From Hebobacterum sp964559435 (GTDB lineage Bacteria; Armatimonadota; Hebobacteria; Hebobacterales; Hebobacteraceae), in assembly GCA_964559435.1 (NCBI GenBank), contig CAZLHI010000046.1, forward strand, positions 1-23,165: 23,165 nt of DNA. Reading direction: 5' to 3'. Shown here in pieces: positions 1-7,798 of this stretch. The notes below the pieces were generated by a model, which was not told where the DNA came from, searched no databases, and saw only the letters and a list, made by a program, of their open reading frames with translations. The translations under genes were made by a program, and so were the position numbers. Position 1 is the stretch's first letter. The number at the start of each line of letters is the position of its first letter.

Positions 1-156
1 GGAGGCCGTACTCCGCCAGAACTCATCCGGGGCTCGGAATGTGCAGGGGTCCCCTAGTGGTCGAAGACGCCGAGTTCCCCGCGCCGGGTGAGCCCGAAGG
101 GTTGCCGTAAGTAGTCACTTGCCTCCTCACGCCGGGCACAAATACGTGCTCGCGCT

Positions 157-188
157 CGCGGGGCAGGAGCCAAAGCTCCTGCCCCGCG
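157..188 (-). repeat. Perfect 14-bp inverted repeat (REP-like hairpin)
   Basis: Two perfectly complementary 14-nt arms (157-170 and 175-188) enclose a 4-nt loop. The arms contain the GGGGCAGGAGC core that recurs in intergenic hairpins across this window. On the minus strand a GTAG lies just upstream (194-191), like the guide tetranucleotide of REP elements. It sits about 60 nt past the stop of the sigma-factor gene, so it could also end that transcript, but no T-tract follows. The remaining bases of 1-247 hold nothing else I can support. Confidence 0.75.
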
Positions 189-247
189 TCCTACATCCGG
201 TGCGCGGCGATGCTTCGCATGGCCACCCCGCACGTTTCGGCCGCGAC

Positions 248-1879
248 CTAGCCGCGAAGGGCCGCGGCCAGGTCGGGCACGTCCCGGGTGAAGGCGGGGG
301 CGCTGTCTGCCCCCGCGAAGTTCAGGCCGCGCTGATACCAGAACTTCGTGCTGCTCAGAAGGGAGGCGACGAGCCAGCGACGCAGCGGGGTCGGCGGGCC
401 GGCGCGTGAGATGCCCTGAAGCGCATAGATGGCGGCTCCCGCCACCTCCGGCTTGTTCTCCCGCAGCCATCCCTCATCCCGGCCGAGCAGGTAGGCCTGC
501 CACCCCCAGAGGTAGCCGAGCGTAGTGTAGAGTCGAGGAGGATCGTCGCGCAAAACGTACCGCATCTGCGTGTTGCAGAACCAGCGAGTTTCCTCTAGCT
601 GGGAATCGTCGCCGCCGATGATCCGAAGGTAGACGGTCAGGCGGCGGATGGTCTCGAACCCACACCGGGACTCCAGCCCGCCATCAAGGCCGTCGCCGTA
701 GAACACGCGCTCGAGGATTCCGTCCGCGGTGACCTGCTTGCGCCATTGTTCGGCGACTGCCTTCATCTCTTCCCTGGGCCTGAAGAAAGCGGCCCGGACA
801 AGTTCCACGAAGCACCTCGCCGCCTCATGCTTCTCGGGCGTCGGCTCGCCCAGCCACTCGGCCACCTGCTTGTCGAGGGGTTGTGCGGCCTCCTGCGCGG
901 CATCGACCCAACGCTGCGCAGCCAGGGCCACTCGCTCGGCTTGGTCGGCCACACTGCCCGGCACGTCTCCACATCTGCCGGCCCTGGTCATACGGAATTG
1001 CTCTGCTCCGATGATCCCAATGAGGCGATCCAGCCCCTCCAGCCATCGGTGAGCGCATGGCTCGAAGCCCCAGTCCGGCATCGCCACTCTCACATGGCGG
1101 GCCCATTCGGGTATCTCCCCGATGTCCGCCTCCATGGCCTGGAGAAGCTTGGCCTCCGCCTTCTGCGCCTCCTCGTTGGCCGTCTGTGCCTCCGCCAATG
1201 ACTCCCACCACGCGCTGGCAAGCTCGTCCACTTTCGTCAGCGACACCACCTTTCGAGGGAACTCCGCGGCCAGCTTGTGCTCGTTGAAGACCTCTCCCAC
1301 CATGGGACTTACCTCCTCCGCAGCGTAGGGCGCCAGGGCACCCCTGAGTTTCTCTCGGGCGCGATGAATCAGAGACTTCGCCGTTTCGAGAGGGATGTCC
1401 AGGAAGTCGGCGACCTTCTGGTACGACAGGCCGTCCAGGTGGAACATCGTCAGCGGCAGGCGGTACTTCTCGGGCAGCGACGAGATCGCCTGCACCACCG
1501 CCTCGGCCAGCTCCCGCCTCTCGACGATCTCGGGCGGCCCGGGCCTGAAGTCGGGGATGTCGAGGCTGTCGAGATCGACTCGGCCCTCGAGCTTCTCGAA
1601 GACGCCGCGGCGGAACGCCTTTAGCCAGTTCATCGCCACGCCAAAGGTCACTCGCCGCAGCCAGGCGGCGAAGCGGGCGGGGTCGTTGAGCTGGCCTAGG
1701 TTGACGTAGGCGCGGATGAAGGTTTCCTGGGCGATGTCCTGCGCGTCGGTCCAGTCGCCGACCAGGCTGTAGGCCAGGCCGTAGACATGGCCGTGGTAGC
1801 GCGCCACCAGGACGCCGTAGGCTTCGGCATCGCCGTCCCGCGTCATTGCCACGAGCTGAGCGTCGGTTCGGTCCGCCAC
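248..1879 (-). CDS. ECF-type sigma-70 family RNA polymerase sigma factor with long C-terminal extension
   Basis: Initiation factor expected to direct RNA polymerase to a dedicated promoter set. Residues about 18-90 form region 2, including the DAQDIAQETFIRAY helix typical of ECF factors. Residues about 124-182 form region 4, with LPEKYRLPL, the LSYQKVADFLDI helix-turn-helix and IHRAREKLR. The protein is 543 aa, whereas ECF factors are usually about 180-200 aa; the remaining 350 or so residues are soluble, helix-prone and match no domain I recognise. No anti-sigma gene is adjacent, so the tail may be regulatory, which is an inference. The start is taken as GTG at 1879, with a close GGGAAG upstream; the ATG at codon 12 is possible. 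The stop is TAG. A candidate promoter lies at 1921-1949. Confidence 0.9.
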   Translation of the reverse strand: MADRTDAQLVAMTRDGDAEAYGVLVARYHGHVYGLAYSLVGDWTDAQDIAQETFIRAYVNLGQLNDPARFAAWLRRVTFGVAMNWLKAFRRGVFEKLEGRVDLDSLDIPDFRPGPPEIVERRELAEAVVQAISSLPEKYRLPLTMFHLDGLSYQKVADFLDIPLETAKSLIHRAREKLRGALAPYAAEEVSPMVGEVFNEHKLAAEFPRKVVSLTKVDELASAWWESLAEAQTANEEAQKAEAKLLQAMEADIGEIPEWARHVRVAMPDWGFEPCAHRWLEGLDRLIGIIGAEQFRMTRAGRCGDVPGSVADQAERVALAAQRWVDAAQEAAQPLDKQVAEWLGEPTPEKHEAARCFVELVRAAFFRPREEMKAVAEQWRKQVTADGILERVFYGDGLDGGLESRCGFETIRRLTVYLRIIGGDDSQLEETRWFCNTQMRYVLRDDPPRLYTTLGYLWGWQAYLLGRDEGWLRENKPEVAGAAIYALQGISRAGPPTPLRRWLVASLLSSTKFWYQRGLNFAGADSAPAFTRDVPDLAAALRG

Positions 1880-1920
1880 CTTCCCGCCCCCGGGTCGAGA
1901 TTCGTTGCCTCCAGGCCACC

Positions 1921-1949
1921 ATCATAGCAATGTCAACGGTTCGCCGCAA
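1921..1949 (-). promoter_or_regulatory. Candidate sigma-70-type promoter of the sigma-factor gene
   Basis: On the minus strand, TTGCGG (1949-1944) and TATGAT (1926-1921) are separated by exactly 17 nt, and the -10 box matches consensus at five of six positions. Transcription would begin near 1914, about 35 nt before the GTG start. The -35 box matches only three of six positions, so confidence is limited. Confidence 0.4.
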
Positions 1950-2017
1950 AAGGTTGCATCCGTGCGGGATGTCTGACGCGAGCACTTGGGTGAATAACGT
2001 CGGTCGGCCGAGAGCCC

Positions 2018-2032
2018 CTGGGCGCGGCCCAG
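2018..2032 (-). terminator. Short GC hairpin after the PDZ-like gene
   Basis: CTGGGC and GCCCAG pair perfectly around a 3-nt loop, about 32 nt beyond the stop of the PDZ-like gene on its transcribed strand. There is no clear T-tract, so a termination role is tentative. Confidence 0.3.
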
Positions 2033-2064
2033 CGCGACGGGGGGTGGTTCCCGTGAAAACGGCT

Positions 2065-2604
2065 CTAGCCGCTCGCCTCCTGCCGAGCGCCTTCGGCGTC
2101 AGGCGGATCAGCAACAGGGCTCTTCTGCTCCGCTGCCTCTGGCCGGCGGATCGTCCACTCGATGGTGCGCGGCTCCTCTCGAGGTGCAAAGGAGCGATAG
2201 AGCGTGCTGGAGCAATCGCCGGCCTTTCCCAGGCGGTCGCCCGGCTGGATGCCGGCCTCGGCCGCGGGGCCGCCGGGCTGAACGCTGAGGATCGGGCACC
2301 CGTTGCCGGGCCCCATCGCCACGCCGAGCGTCCTGCTGATCCTGATGTGGGGGCAGCCATCGACCTGCGCCCATCCGGGCGGAAACTCGGAGAGAGGAGG
2401 GATGTCGATGGTAACGGTTACCTCCTCGTACTCGGCCGGGTATGGTCCAGGCCGGAACGGCATGTCTTCGCCTTCCCTGCCCGGCCCTGCCGACGCCCTG
2501 GCCGGTCTCGACAGACGCGGAGAGGGAGCCAGGCGCAGCACCAGGGCGTACAACATGATAAGCACTACCAGCACGGTGAAGAGAACAGCCAGTCTGCGTG
2601 TCAT
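2065..2604 (-). CDS. Membrane-anchored PDZ-like domain protein
   Basis: A 179-aa protein with one N-terminal hydrophobic segment (about residues 5-24), consistent with a signal anchor, then a basic, proline-rich linker and an extracytoplasmic domain. Residues about 110-130 contain GGPAAEAGIQPGDRLG, the signature of the PDZ carboxylate-binding region, normally a peptide-binding module in periplasmic proteases and scaffolds. The usual continuation after GDRL is replaced by a cysteine-containing segment, so the fold looks divergent or incomplete. No protease domain is attached. I start at the ATG at 2604, directly before the hydrophobic segment; 45 upstream bases are also open. It points away from the subtilase-like gene at 3067, and any functional link is speculative. 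Confidence 0.72.
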   Translation of the reverse strand: MTRRLAVLFTVLVVLIMLYALVLRLAPSPRLSRPARASAGPGREGEDMPFRPGPYPAEYEEVTVTIDIPPLSEFPPGWAQVDGCPHIRISRTLGVAMGPGNGCPILSVQPGGPAAEAGIQPGDRLGKAGDCSSTLYRSFAPREEPRTIEWTIRRPEAAEQKSPVADPPDAEGARQEASG

Positions 2605-2696
2605 CGCTTCTCTCGGCTGCGAACTGAGAACCATTCTACCATCGGCCATAGGGGGACGACAACACTCCTCGGAGGAAAGCAGGAGCCGGCCGCCCC

Positions 2697-2727
2697 CTTG
2701 ACGGGCCCTCGCTGCCGGCGCGAGAGT
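2697..2727 (-). repeat. Family A dispersed repeat
   Basis: Read on the plus strand it begins TTGACG and ends GCGCGAGAGT, with the two blocks 17 nt apart. Better copies lie at 8335, 9163, 16798 and 17925. The middle is variable but can form a CTCGC/GCGAG stem. A GGGCAGGAG hairpin begins 16 nt beyond its GAGAGT end, the same arrangement as at 16759-16829 and 17901-17955. Confidence 0.65.
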
Positions 2728-2744
2728 GGGGAGGGGTGATGTGG

Positions 2745-2765
2745 GGCAGGAGCGTGTCTCTTGCC
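2745..2765. repeat. REP-like hairpin
   Basis: GGCAGGAG pairs with CTCTTGCC (one G-U pair) around a 5-nt loop. It shares its core with the other family B hairpins and follows the family A copy at 2697-2727. Confidence 0.6.
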
Positions 2766-2893
2766 TCTTCCCTTCCCACGCGGCTCCCCAAAACTCCCGG
2801 CGCGGCAGCGAGCGAAACCTTCCGCTCCTCCTTTGCGTATGCTACTCTGGAGGCCGCGGGCGATCGGCAACGGTAGGGTTCCCGCTTGGCTTC

Positions 2894-2939
2894 GCCCAGG
2901 CAGCCTGGGCAGGACACGGAGGTCCTGCCGTACGAAAAC
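2894..2939 (-). repeat. Double hairpin with a GTAC/GTAG-type REP
   Basis: Two adjacent hairpins: GCCCAGG/CCTGGGC (2894-2910, 3-nt loop) and GGCAGGAC/GTCCTGCC (2908-2929), overlapping by three bases. On the minus strand the second is preceded by TTCGTAC and is nearly identical over about 29 nt to the REP at 8482-8507, which carries GTAG at that place. Confidence 0.65.
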
Positions 2940-3066
2940 TCGGCAGCGCGGCTCGCCACAAGCTCTAAGCGAGAACTTCCTTGGGCGGCGGCGCGTCCAA
3001 CCATCGTCGCGGGTGCCGGGGCAGTGAGGACGGTGAATGACTTGTGACGCCTGAAGGGAGGACTGG

Positions 3067-4572
3067 ATGCGACGGAAGATAGCGTGGGCGCTGCTGGTGC
3101 TGTGCGGCCTCGTCTTGGTGGCCGGGGTCGTCGTCTACAAGCTCTACGGATTCCGCACCGAGCTGACGAAAGGTGGCGTGGGTATCGCCGCCCGACCGCC
3201 GGCCGAGATGACCTCGCCCCGGCCGCTGACCTCGCTGCCTCGCTACGATCCCACCTCGGTCAATGCCCACCAGGTGCGCCTCCAGGGCCAGGACCTGCGC
3301 GGGTTCGACGTGTTGGACCGGCTGCCCGATCTGCTCCAGGCGAACTTCGACACCCACACGCAGTGGCCGGAGGAGCTGCCGGACGGCTTCGACCCGGCGC
3401 GGTCGATGGAACTCGGCAAGAACCCCGGCCTAGGGCTGCGCGCGCTGCACGAGCAAGGGATCACGGGACGGGGCGTCTCCATCGCCATCGTCGACCACCG
3501 GCTGCTGGTGGAGCACGCCGAGTTCTCGGACCGGCTCCGGCTCTACGAAGAGCTCCACAGTTGGGAGCCAAAGGCCTCCATGCACGGCACCGCGGTCGCC
3601 TCCATCGCCGTCGGCAAGACGGTGGGCGTGGCCCCCGAGGCCGACCTCTACTACATCTCCAGCTTCTGGGTGACCTCCAATCCGGTCCCTTGGGCGCGAC
3701 TGCTGTCACGCGTGGTCCTGTTCCAGCTGAAGTCCTCCAAGGGCGAGGCCGCGGCCGAACCCCAGATGGGGTGGGAGATGGTGGACTTCGTGTGGGCGGC
3801 GCGGGCCATCGAGCGCCTGCTCGATATCAATCGCGATCTGCCCGAGGCGCGGAAGATCCGCGCCATCTCCATCGAGGTCGGCTGGGCGCCCGGTCAGCCG
3901 GGCTACGAGGAAGCGATGGCGGCGGTGGAGCGGGCGAAGCAGGAGGGCGTGTTCGTCATCTCCTCCTGCCTGCGCGACACCCACGGGCTGCGGTTCCACG
4001 GGCTGGGGCGGGAGCCCCTGAACGATCCGGAACACCCCGCCTCCTACTCTCCCGTCACCGCCTGGGGGCCGGGCCTCGCAGAGCCGACGCTGCTGATCCC
4101 CATGGAGGCTCGTACCACGGCCGCACCCTCCGGCGCGAGCGACTACATGTTCCACCGCCAGGGCGGATGGAGTTGGGTCGCGCCCTACCTCGCGGGGCTC
4201 TACGCGCTCGCCTGCCAGGTGAACCCAGGCGTCACCCCGGAGTTCTTCTGGGAAACGGCGCTGGCGACGGGCACGCCCCCCTCTCCCAGCTCGCAGCCCC
4301 CGCCCTCGCGTGAGGAGTTGCGAGAGAAGATGGCACTCTGGTTCGACACCTCCATCGCGGCGCGGAAGCAGCGCGGGGGCGAGGAGGAAGTCGCGCGGCT
4401 GCTGAAGGTCAAGTACGAGGAGATGACCGGCGAGCCCGCGCCCGAAGTGAGCGAGGCCGAATTCCGCGACCTCATGATCGAGCTGATAACCGACGATGCC
4501 ATGGCGCGGTATACAGGACGGGAAGGGAAGATCGTGAACCCCGCGGCGCTTATGGAGGCGCTGCATAAGTGA
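3067..4572 (+). CDS. Membrane-anchored subtilisin-like (S8) serine peptidase
   Basis: A 501-aa protein predicted to sit outside the cytoplasmic membrane, tethered by one N-terminal segment (about residues 6-24). The subtilase blocks occur in order: Asp in SIAIVDH (D143), His in MHGTAVASI (H173) and Ser in GGWSWVAPYLAG (S369), the last replacing the usual GTSMAxPxVAG. The catalytic triad therefore appears present. However, the Ser block is divergent, and the oxyanion-hole Asn block (typically AAGN) reads ISSC near residue 300, so activity is uncertain. About 120 residues follow the Ser block, longer than a minimal domain. Start: ATG at 3067 with GGGAGG six bases upstream. A hairpin begins two bases after the TGA stop. 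Substrate unknown. Confidence 0.82.
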   Translation: MRRKIAWALLVLCGLVLVAGVVVYKLYGFRTELTKGGVGIAARPPAEMTSPRPLTSLPRYDPTSVNAHQVRLQGQDLRGFDVLDRLPDLLQANFDTHTQWPEELPDGFDPARSMELGKNPGLGLRALHEQGITGRGVSIAIVDHRLLVEHAEFSDRLRLYEELHSWEPKASMHGTAVASIAVGKTVGVAPEADLYYISSFWVTSNPVPWARLLSRVVLFQLKSSKGEAAAEPQMGWEMVDFVWAARAIERLLDINRDLPEARKIRAISIEVGWAPGQPGYEEAMAAVERAKQEGVFVISSCLRDTHGLRFHGLGREPLNDPEHPASYSPVTAWGPGLAEPTLLIPMEARTTAAPSGASDYMFHRQGGWSWVAPYLAGLYALACQVNPGVTPEFFWETALATGTPPSPSSQPPPSREELREKMALWFDTSIAARKQRGGEEEVARLLKVKYEEMTGEPAPEVSEAEFRDLMIELITDDAMARYTGREGKIVNPAALMEALHK

Positions 4573-4573
4573 G

Positions 4574-4597
4574 TGCTGCCCTGTCTATCGGGCAGCA
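4574..4597 (+). terminator. Hairpin terminator of the subtilase-like gene
   Basis: TGCTGCCC (4574-4581) pairs perfectly with GGGCAGCA (4590-4597) across an 8-nt loop, starting one base after the stop codon, and is followed by a weakly T-rich stretch. The arms also resemble the GCAGCAG version of the family B hairpin at 15235-15273. Confidence 0.5.
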
Positions 4598-4642
4598 GCT
4601 TGTCTTCTGATCCGTCGGTCACCGGGCGCGGTCACACGGCCG

Positions 4643-4767
4643 CTATGGCGCTCCCTGCCGCGGATCGCTCTGGGAGCGCTGATAATCGAGGGCCTCCTCC
4701 AGATCCTCCCGCGTGATCAGCCCCATCCCGATCAGTATCTCCCCCAGACGACGGCCGCGGTGACATC
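4643..4767 (-). pseudogene. T2SSE-N/MshEN-like fragment, out of frame with its apparent start
   Basis: One minus-strand frame (4765-4643) encodes RRLGEILIGMGLITREDLEEAL before a TAG stop. This closely resembles one half of the N-terminal domain of type II secretion/MshE ATPases (LGEiLvekGLIt.eqLeeAL). That frame continues directly after the TGA of the transporter gene and has no start codon before the motif. An ATG overlapping that TGA (TGATG) would start a small gene in a different frame; removing one G from the G5 run at 4741-4745 would join it to the motif, giving about 40 aa. It may be a decayed small gene, a consensus error, or a read-through tail. No secretion ATPase lies nearby. Confidence 0.5.
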
Positions 4768-6736
4768 ACGGCACGAGCGATGTCACGCCTCTCGCCCTCA
4801 GAACGGCGGTGGCGAAGATGGCCATCGCCGCATCGGTCAGGTAGTGGCCGAAGATCAGCCCCACGAACGCGGGTCGCAGGCTGTGGTACAACCGCAGGCC
4901 GCCGAACCTGCGGATGAGCGTCGCCAGCAGCCATCCGATGAGTGCATTCGCCCAGATGTCGCGGTTCGTATGCATGACGCTGGCGATGACGAAGCCGATG
5001 GGGCTGAAGGGCCACCACACGAAGTGCGAGCTCATCCACGACAGCCCCGCCGTGAATGCCCCGCCCACGACGAGCGCGAGGCGCAGCCAGTTGTCCGCGA
5101 TCTCCGGGGAGGTGAGGCTGGTGTTCAGCTCGCGGAAGGCGCACGTCGGCACCGCGTAGATGGGCCAGCATTCCAGGGAAACCGCGCCGTGACGGTAGGC
5201 GACATAGAGCACGCTGGCGCTGCAGGCGATCAGCACGCCCACCATGGCGATGGCGACCGCCAGCGCGAACCCACGCCCCCGAATGCGGCCGCGGTGCATG
5301 AGCTTGAAGCTGTTCACCATGTAGTTCATGGCCCAGTTCTGCGGTTCGAGCAGATAGCCCATGCTGAGGTAGGAGTACATGGTGAGGGAGGCGGGATCGA
5401 TCGCCCTCGCGCCGAGGGTGCGCATGATGATCCATCGCTCATGGGTCGGCGGCCGGTGCTGCAGCAGCCCCGCGGCCGCGGTCAGCCGGACCGTGCCGAT
5501 GAGGGCCACGTAGAAGGCGGCCATGATGAGGGCATAGCTGCCCCACGACATGCCGGCCCGCCGCGCCCACCAGAGCATCAACGCGTTGGCCGCGATGAAC
5601 CCGACCACGGCCGCGGCATTGCTCATCGGCGCGGTGGGGTCGTCCGGCTCCCGGCGCCCGAGGAGCAGCCGCCGGAGGCCGGCGGCGAAGGCGTCCCGCG
5701 CCCGGAACACCGCGATGGCGGCGATGATGATGAAGCCGCCGTCGGCCGCATAGTCGAAGAAGGCGCGTGGGTTGAAGCCCCCCGCGCCGGCGGTTCCGCT
5801 GGGCGGCACGCCGAAGGCCCCGCACACGAGCAGGTAGACCCGGAAGAGCAGGTAGAAGGCCCATACGCTGAAGGACACCTCGCCCGGCACCAGCGCCATC
5901 ACCCCGACGGTGCCCGGGGCGATGCGGACCCGCATCTCGGTGAGCGTGCTCCACGGAAGCCCGAGCCCGGTGAAGTTCTGGCCGATGGGATAATCGCGAG
6001 AGGGCGCGGGGACGGCCGGGAAGAGCCCATTGAGCCAGATGAGCATAATCACGATGCTGGTCGGCACGAACCCGAGCCAGAAGGCGCTGAAGCGGAAGGA
6101 ACTCTTCGGCAGCGTCGGGCGGGCCTCGGAGTTCACCAGCGCCATCGGCACCTCGATGAGCGGGAAGGTCAGCCTCTGGCGCTCGATCCAGTCCTTGCGC
6201 ATCAGCGCGCCCAGGCACATCATGGCCGCCAGCAGGGCGAGCGTGAACGCGCCCCAGCCGGCCACCGGCGTGATCCACTGGCCCCAGGGCAGCGGGAAGC
6301 CGGCCGGCAGCCCCTCCCAGAACCAAGCGCTCACCTCCGGATCGCGCGGGTGGAGCCAGGTGGGCAGGTGGGGCAGGATGTGCTGCTCCCAGCCGTACTC
6401 GCTGCGGGACCTATAATAAGGATAGGCGGCGAGGCCGATGGTGTAGGGCACGTGCACCACGATCAGCGCGGCCGCGATGGTGGCGATGCTGTAGATGATG
6501 AGCACATCGGCGCGGGTGAGCGCCCGGGCGGCCCACAGGCGGACCATGAGCCCATTTGCCGCCACCAGCACGAAGGCGATCACCACCGGGCCGTTGGGAA
6601 GCGTGCCCCAGCCGAAGTGCCAGGTGCGGGTCAGATAGGCGGTGTAGGGGGTGATGAGGGCCGCCGCCACCGCCACCACGGTGGCGACGATAATCGCCCG
6701 GCCCGTCACCCTCTGCTCTCCGTCTCCTCGCTCCAC
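4766..6736 (-). CDS. Multi-pass membrane protein, DUF6785-like (oligopeptide-transporter-like)
   Basis: A 656-aa integral membrane protein with at least twelve hydrophobic segments along its length. The pattern, including a W-GQWITPVAGW block and RQRLTFPLIEVPMAL near one third of the length, resembles the DUF6785/DUF6784 proteins common in planctomycete- and armatimonad-type genomes; I recall this from memory and have not searched for it. A transport function is inferred only from topology; the substrate is unknown. Start: GTG at 6736 preceded by GGGAGG; GTG ten codons in is an alternative. The gene is alone on its strand, with the RelA/SpoT-fold operon diverging from it. Its TGA stop overlaps an ATG, and in-frame coding-like sequence continues past the stop (see 4643-4767). 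Confidence 0.8.
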   Translation of the reverse strand: MERGDGEQRVTGRAIIVATVVAVAAALITPYTAYLTRTWHFGWGTLPNGPVVIAFVLVAANGLMVRLWAARALTRADVLIIYSIATIAAALIVVHVPYTIGLAAYPYYRSRSEYGWEQHILPHLPTWLHPRDPEVSAWFWEGLPAGFPLPWGQWITPVAGWGAFTLALLAAMMCLGALMRKDWIERQRLTFPLIEVPMALVNSEARPTLPKSSFRFSAFWLGFVPTSIVIMLIWLNGLFPAVPAPSRDYPIGQNFTGLGLPWSTLTEMRVRIAPGTVGVMALVPGEVSFSVWAFYLLFRVYLLVCGAFGVPPSGTAGAGGFNPRAFFDYAADGGFIIIAAIAVFRARDAFAAGLRRLLLGRREPDDPTAPMSNAAAVVGFIAANALMLWWARRAGMSWGSYALIMAAFYVALIGTVRLTAAAGLLQHRPPTHERWIIMRTLGARAIDPASLTMYSYLSMGYLLEPQNWAMNYMVNSFKLMHRGRIRGRGFALAVAIAMVGVLIACSASVLYVAYRHGAVSLECWPIYAVPTCAFRELNTSLTSPEIADNWLRLALVVGGAFTAGLSWMSSHFVWWPFSPIGFVIASVMHTNRDIWANALIGWLLATLIRRFGGLRLYHSLRPAFVGLIFGHYLTDAAMAIFATAVLRARGVTSLVP

Positions 6737-6756
6737 AATCCTCCCGTACTTCCCTT

Positions 6757-6780
6757 GCTTCGGTAGTGTACTGCCGAAGC
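6757..6780. promoter_or_regulatory. Inverted repeat between divergent genes
   Basis: GCTTCGGTAG (6757-6766) and CTGCCGAAGC (6771-6780) pair over ten positions (one G-T) around a 4-nt loop. It lies 21 bp before the transporter start and about 218 bp before the RelA/SpoT-fold gene, so it could be an operator or an RNA hairpin in either leader. It is not one of the repeat families seen elsewhere. Confidence 0.4.
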
Positions 6781-6997
6781 CGATGCGCCCTACGCTCTCC
6801 CGCTACTTCTACTGAGCAAGGGCGGGGGCCTGCTGGTGTGGGGCGTGGAGAAGCAGCGTTGGCCGCCTGCGGAGGCGTGTGTCCCGCCACGGCACGCCTC
6901 CCCGTGACGTCCGCCCAGCCCCCGACAGGGAGTGCCCGACCCGGCGGCGAACTCTGGCTTAGGAACGAAGCCACTCCGCGAGGGAAGGGGGGATACC

Positions 6998-7798
6998 GTG
7001 CCTGAAGCGGGTCCCGGGACACCTTTCGGTGACTACCTCACGTGGGCTACCAAAAACATGGAATGGGACCTGGGTCCCCGTGAGGAGAAGTACTACGAGC
7101 TAGTCACAGGTTACATGGTGCGTCAGGTCGTAGATTCTCCAGTTTGGCACCGCTTCTGCGAATCCTACCAGAAGATCGAACAGCGGTACCACTGGGAGCG
7201 GGACGGGCACCACCTCTTTGTGGAGCCCGGTCCTCCGGACTGGACCATCAAGCCCTTCGAGTCCCTGCTCGAGAAGTCATTTCGGCTGAACAAGCGTGAT
7301 AACGATCGCTTCCCCGATCCTCCCCCTGGCGGCTGGTTGTGCCCAGATACCTGGTTCACCAGGGTAAATGACATTGTTCGGACGCGTCTCATAGTGAAGT
7401 ATCTCGACGGGCCGGCCTTCCTGGTGGACGCGCTTCGCGAGATCTGCGCGGAGCACAGCGTTGAACCGAGTTGCGAGTTCAAATGCCGGTCCGACGGCTA
7501 CTACGCCGCGCACGTCGACCTGCCGCTGACCTTGGAGGTACCGAGGAGGGACTTTGACACTGAGGTAATCCAGTGTTCCTGTGAGGTGCAGATCACTACG
7601 CAACTTCAGGAGGTCGTACAGCTTCTCATGCACAGGCAGTACGAGCAACGGCGACTTCTTGAGCCTGAAGCAGCGATGCCGATCCCCTGGCAGTGGCGAT
7701 ACAGCGAAGTGCAGTTCGCCGCGAACTACCTGGGTCACGTGCTTCACTACCTCGAAGGCATGATCATGCATGTCCGCGAGCAGGCTGGAGGAACGTAA
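6998..7798 (+). CDS. RelA/SpoT-fold nucleotide pyrophosphokinase (possible toxSAS-type toxin)
   Basis: A 266-aa stand-alone synthetase-type protein with no hydrolase (HD) or TGS/ACT domains. Landmarks: IKPFESLLEKS at residues 84-94, matching the nucleotide-binding IKxxESxxxK block of small alarmone synthetases; NDIVRTR at 124-130 with the metal-binding Asp125; GYYAAH at 167-172; and CEVQITT at 195-201 with catalytic Glu196, followed by His212. These suggest an intact active site that moves pyrophosphate from ATP to a nucleotide or, as in some toxSAS enzymes, to tRNA. A helical tail (about 230-262) ends the protein. Start: GTG at 6998, six bases after a very strong AGGGAAGGGG; an ATG at 6932 is in frame but lacks a comparable site. 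Its stop overlaps the next start. The lower GC than flanking genes suggests transfer. Confidence 0.8.
   Translation: MPEAGPGTPFGDYLTWATKNMEWDLGPREEKYYELVTGYMVRQVVDSPVWHRFCESYQKIEQRYHWERDGHHLFVEPGPPDWTIKPFESLLEKSFRLNKRDNDRFPDPPPGGWLCPDTWFTRVNDIVRTRLIVKYLDGPAFLVDALREICAEHSVEPSCEFKCRSDGYYAAHVDLPLTLEVPRRDFDTEVIQCSCEVQITTQLQEVVQLLMHRQYEQRRLLEPEAAMPIPWQWRYSEVQFAANYLGHVLHYLEGMIMHVREQAGGT

Larger units (their letters stand above)
2605..3066. other. Divergent intergenic region rich in repeats
   Basis: 462 bp between the divergently transcribed PDZ-like and subtilase-like genes. No convincing coding region is visible. It holds a family A repeat (2697-2727), a REP-like hairpin (2745-2765) and a double hairpin (2894-2939), listed separately. 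Promoters for both flanking genes must lie here, but I cannot identify them with confidence. Confidence 0.7.

Noticed and set aside
825..2360. A 511-codon open frame on the minus strand overlapping the sigma factor and the PDZ-like gene
   Set aside because: Its composition is Arg/Gly/Pro-rich noise, and it spans two genes with clear domains in another frame.
3084..4313. A 409-codon frame overlapping the subtilase-like gene on the same strand, and a 425-codon frame opposite the aminotransferase
   Set aside because: Both are frame shadows of strongly supported genes, with Arg/Ala/Gly/Pro-rich sequence and no motifs.
4632..4767. A 44-codon frame from the TGATG overlap ending in a Gly/Ser/Ala-rich peptide
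   Set aside because: Its peptide is low-complexity and resembles no family, whereas the neighbouring frame encodes a recognisable T2SSE-N-like motif.
4760..6766. A 668-codon open frame on the plus strand opposite the transporter gene
   Set aside because: It is rich in Arg, His, Gly and Pro with no domain pattern, and mirrors the codon bias of the high-GC gene on the other strand, which has coherent membrane segments.
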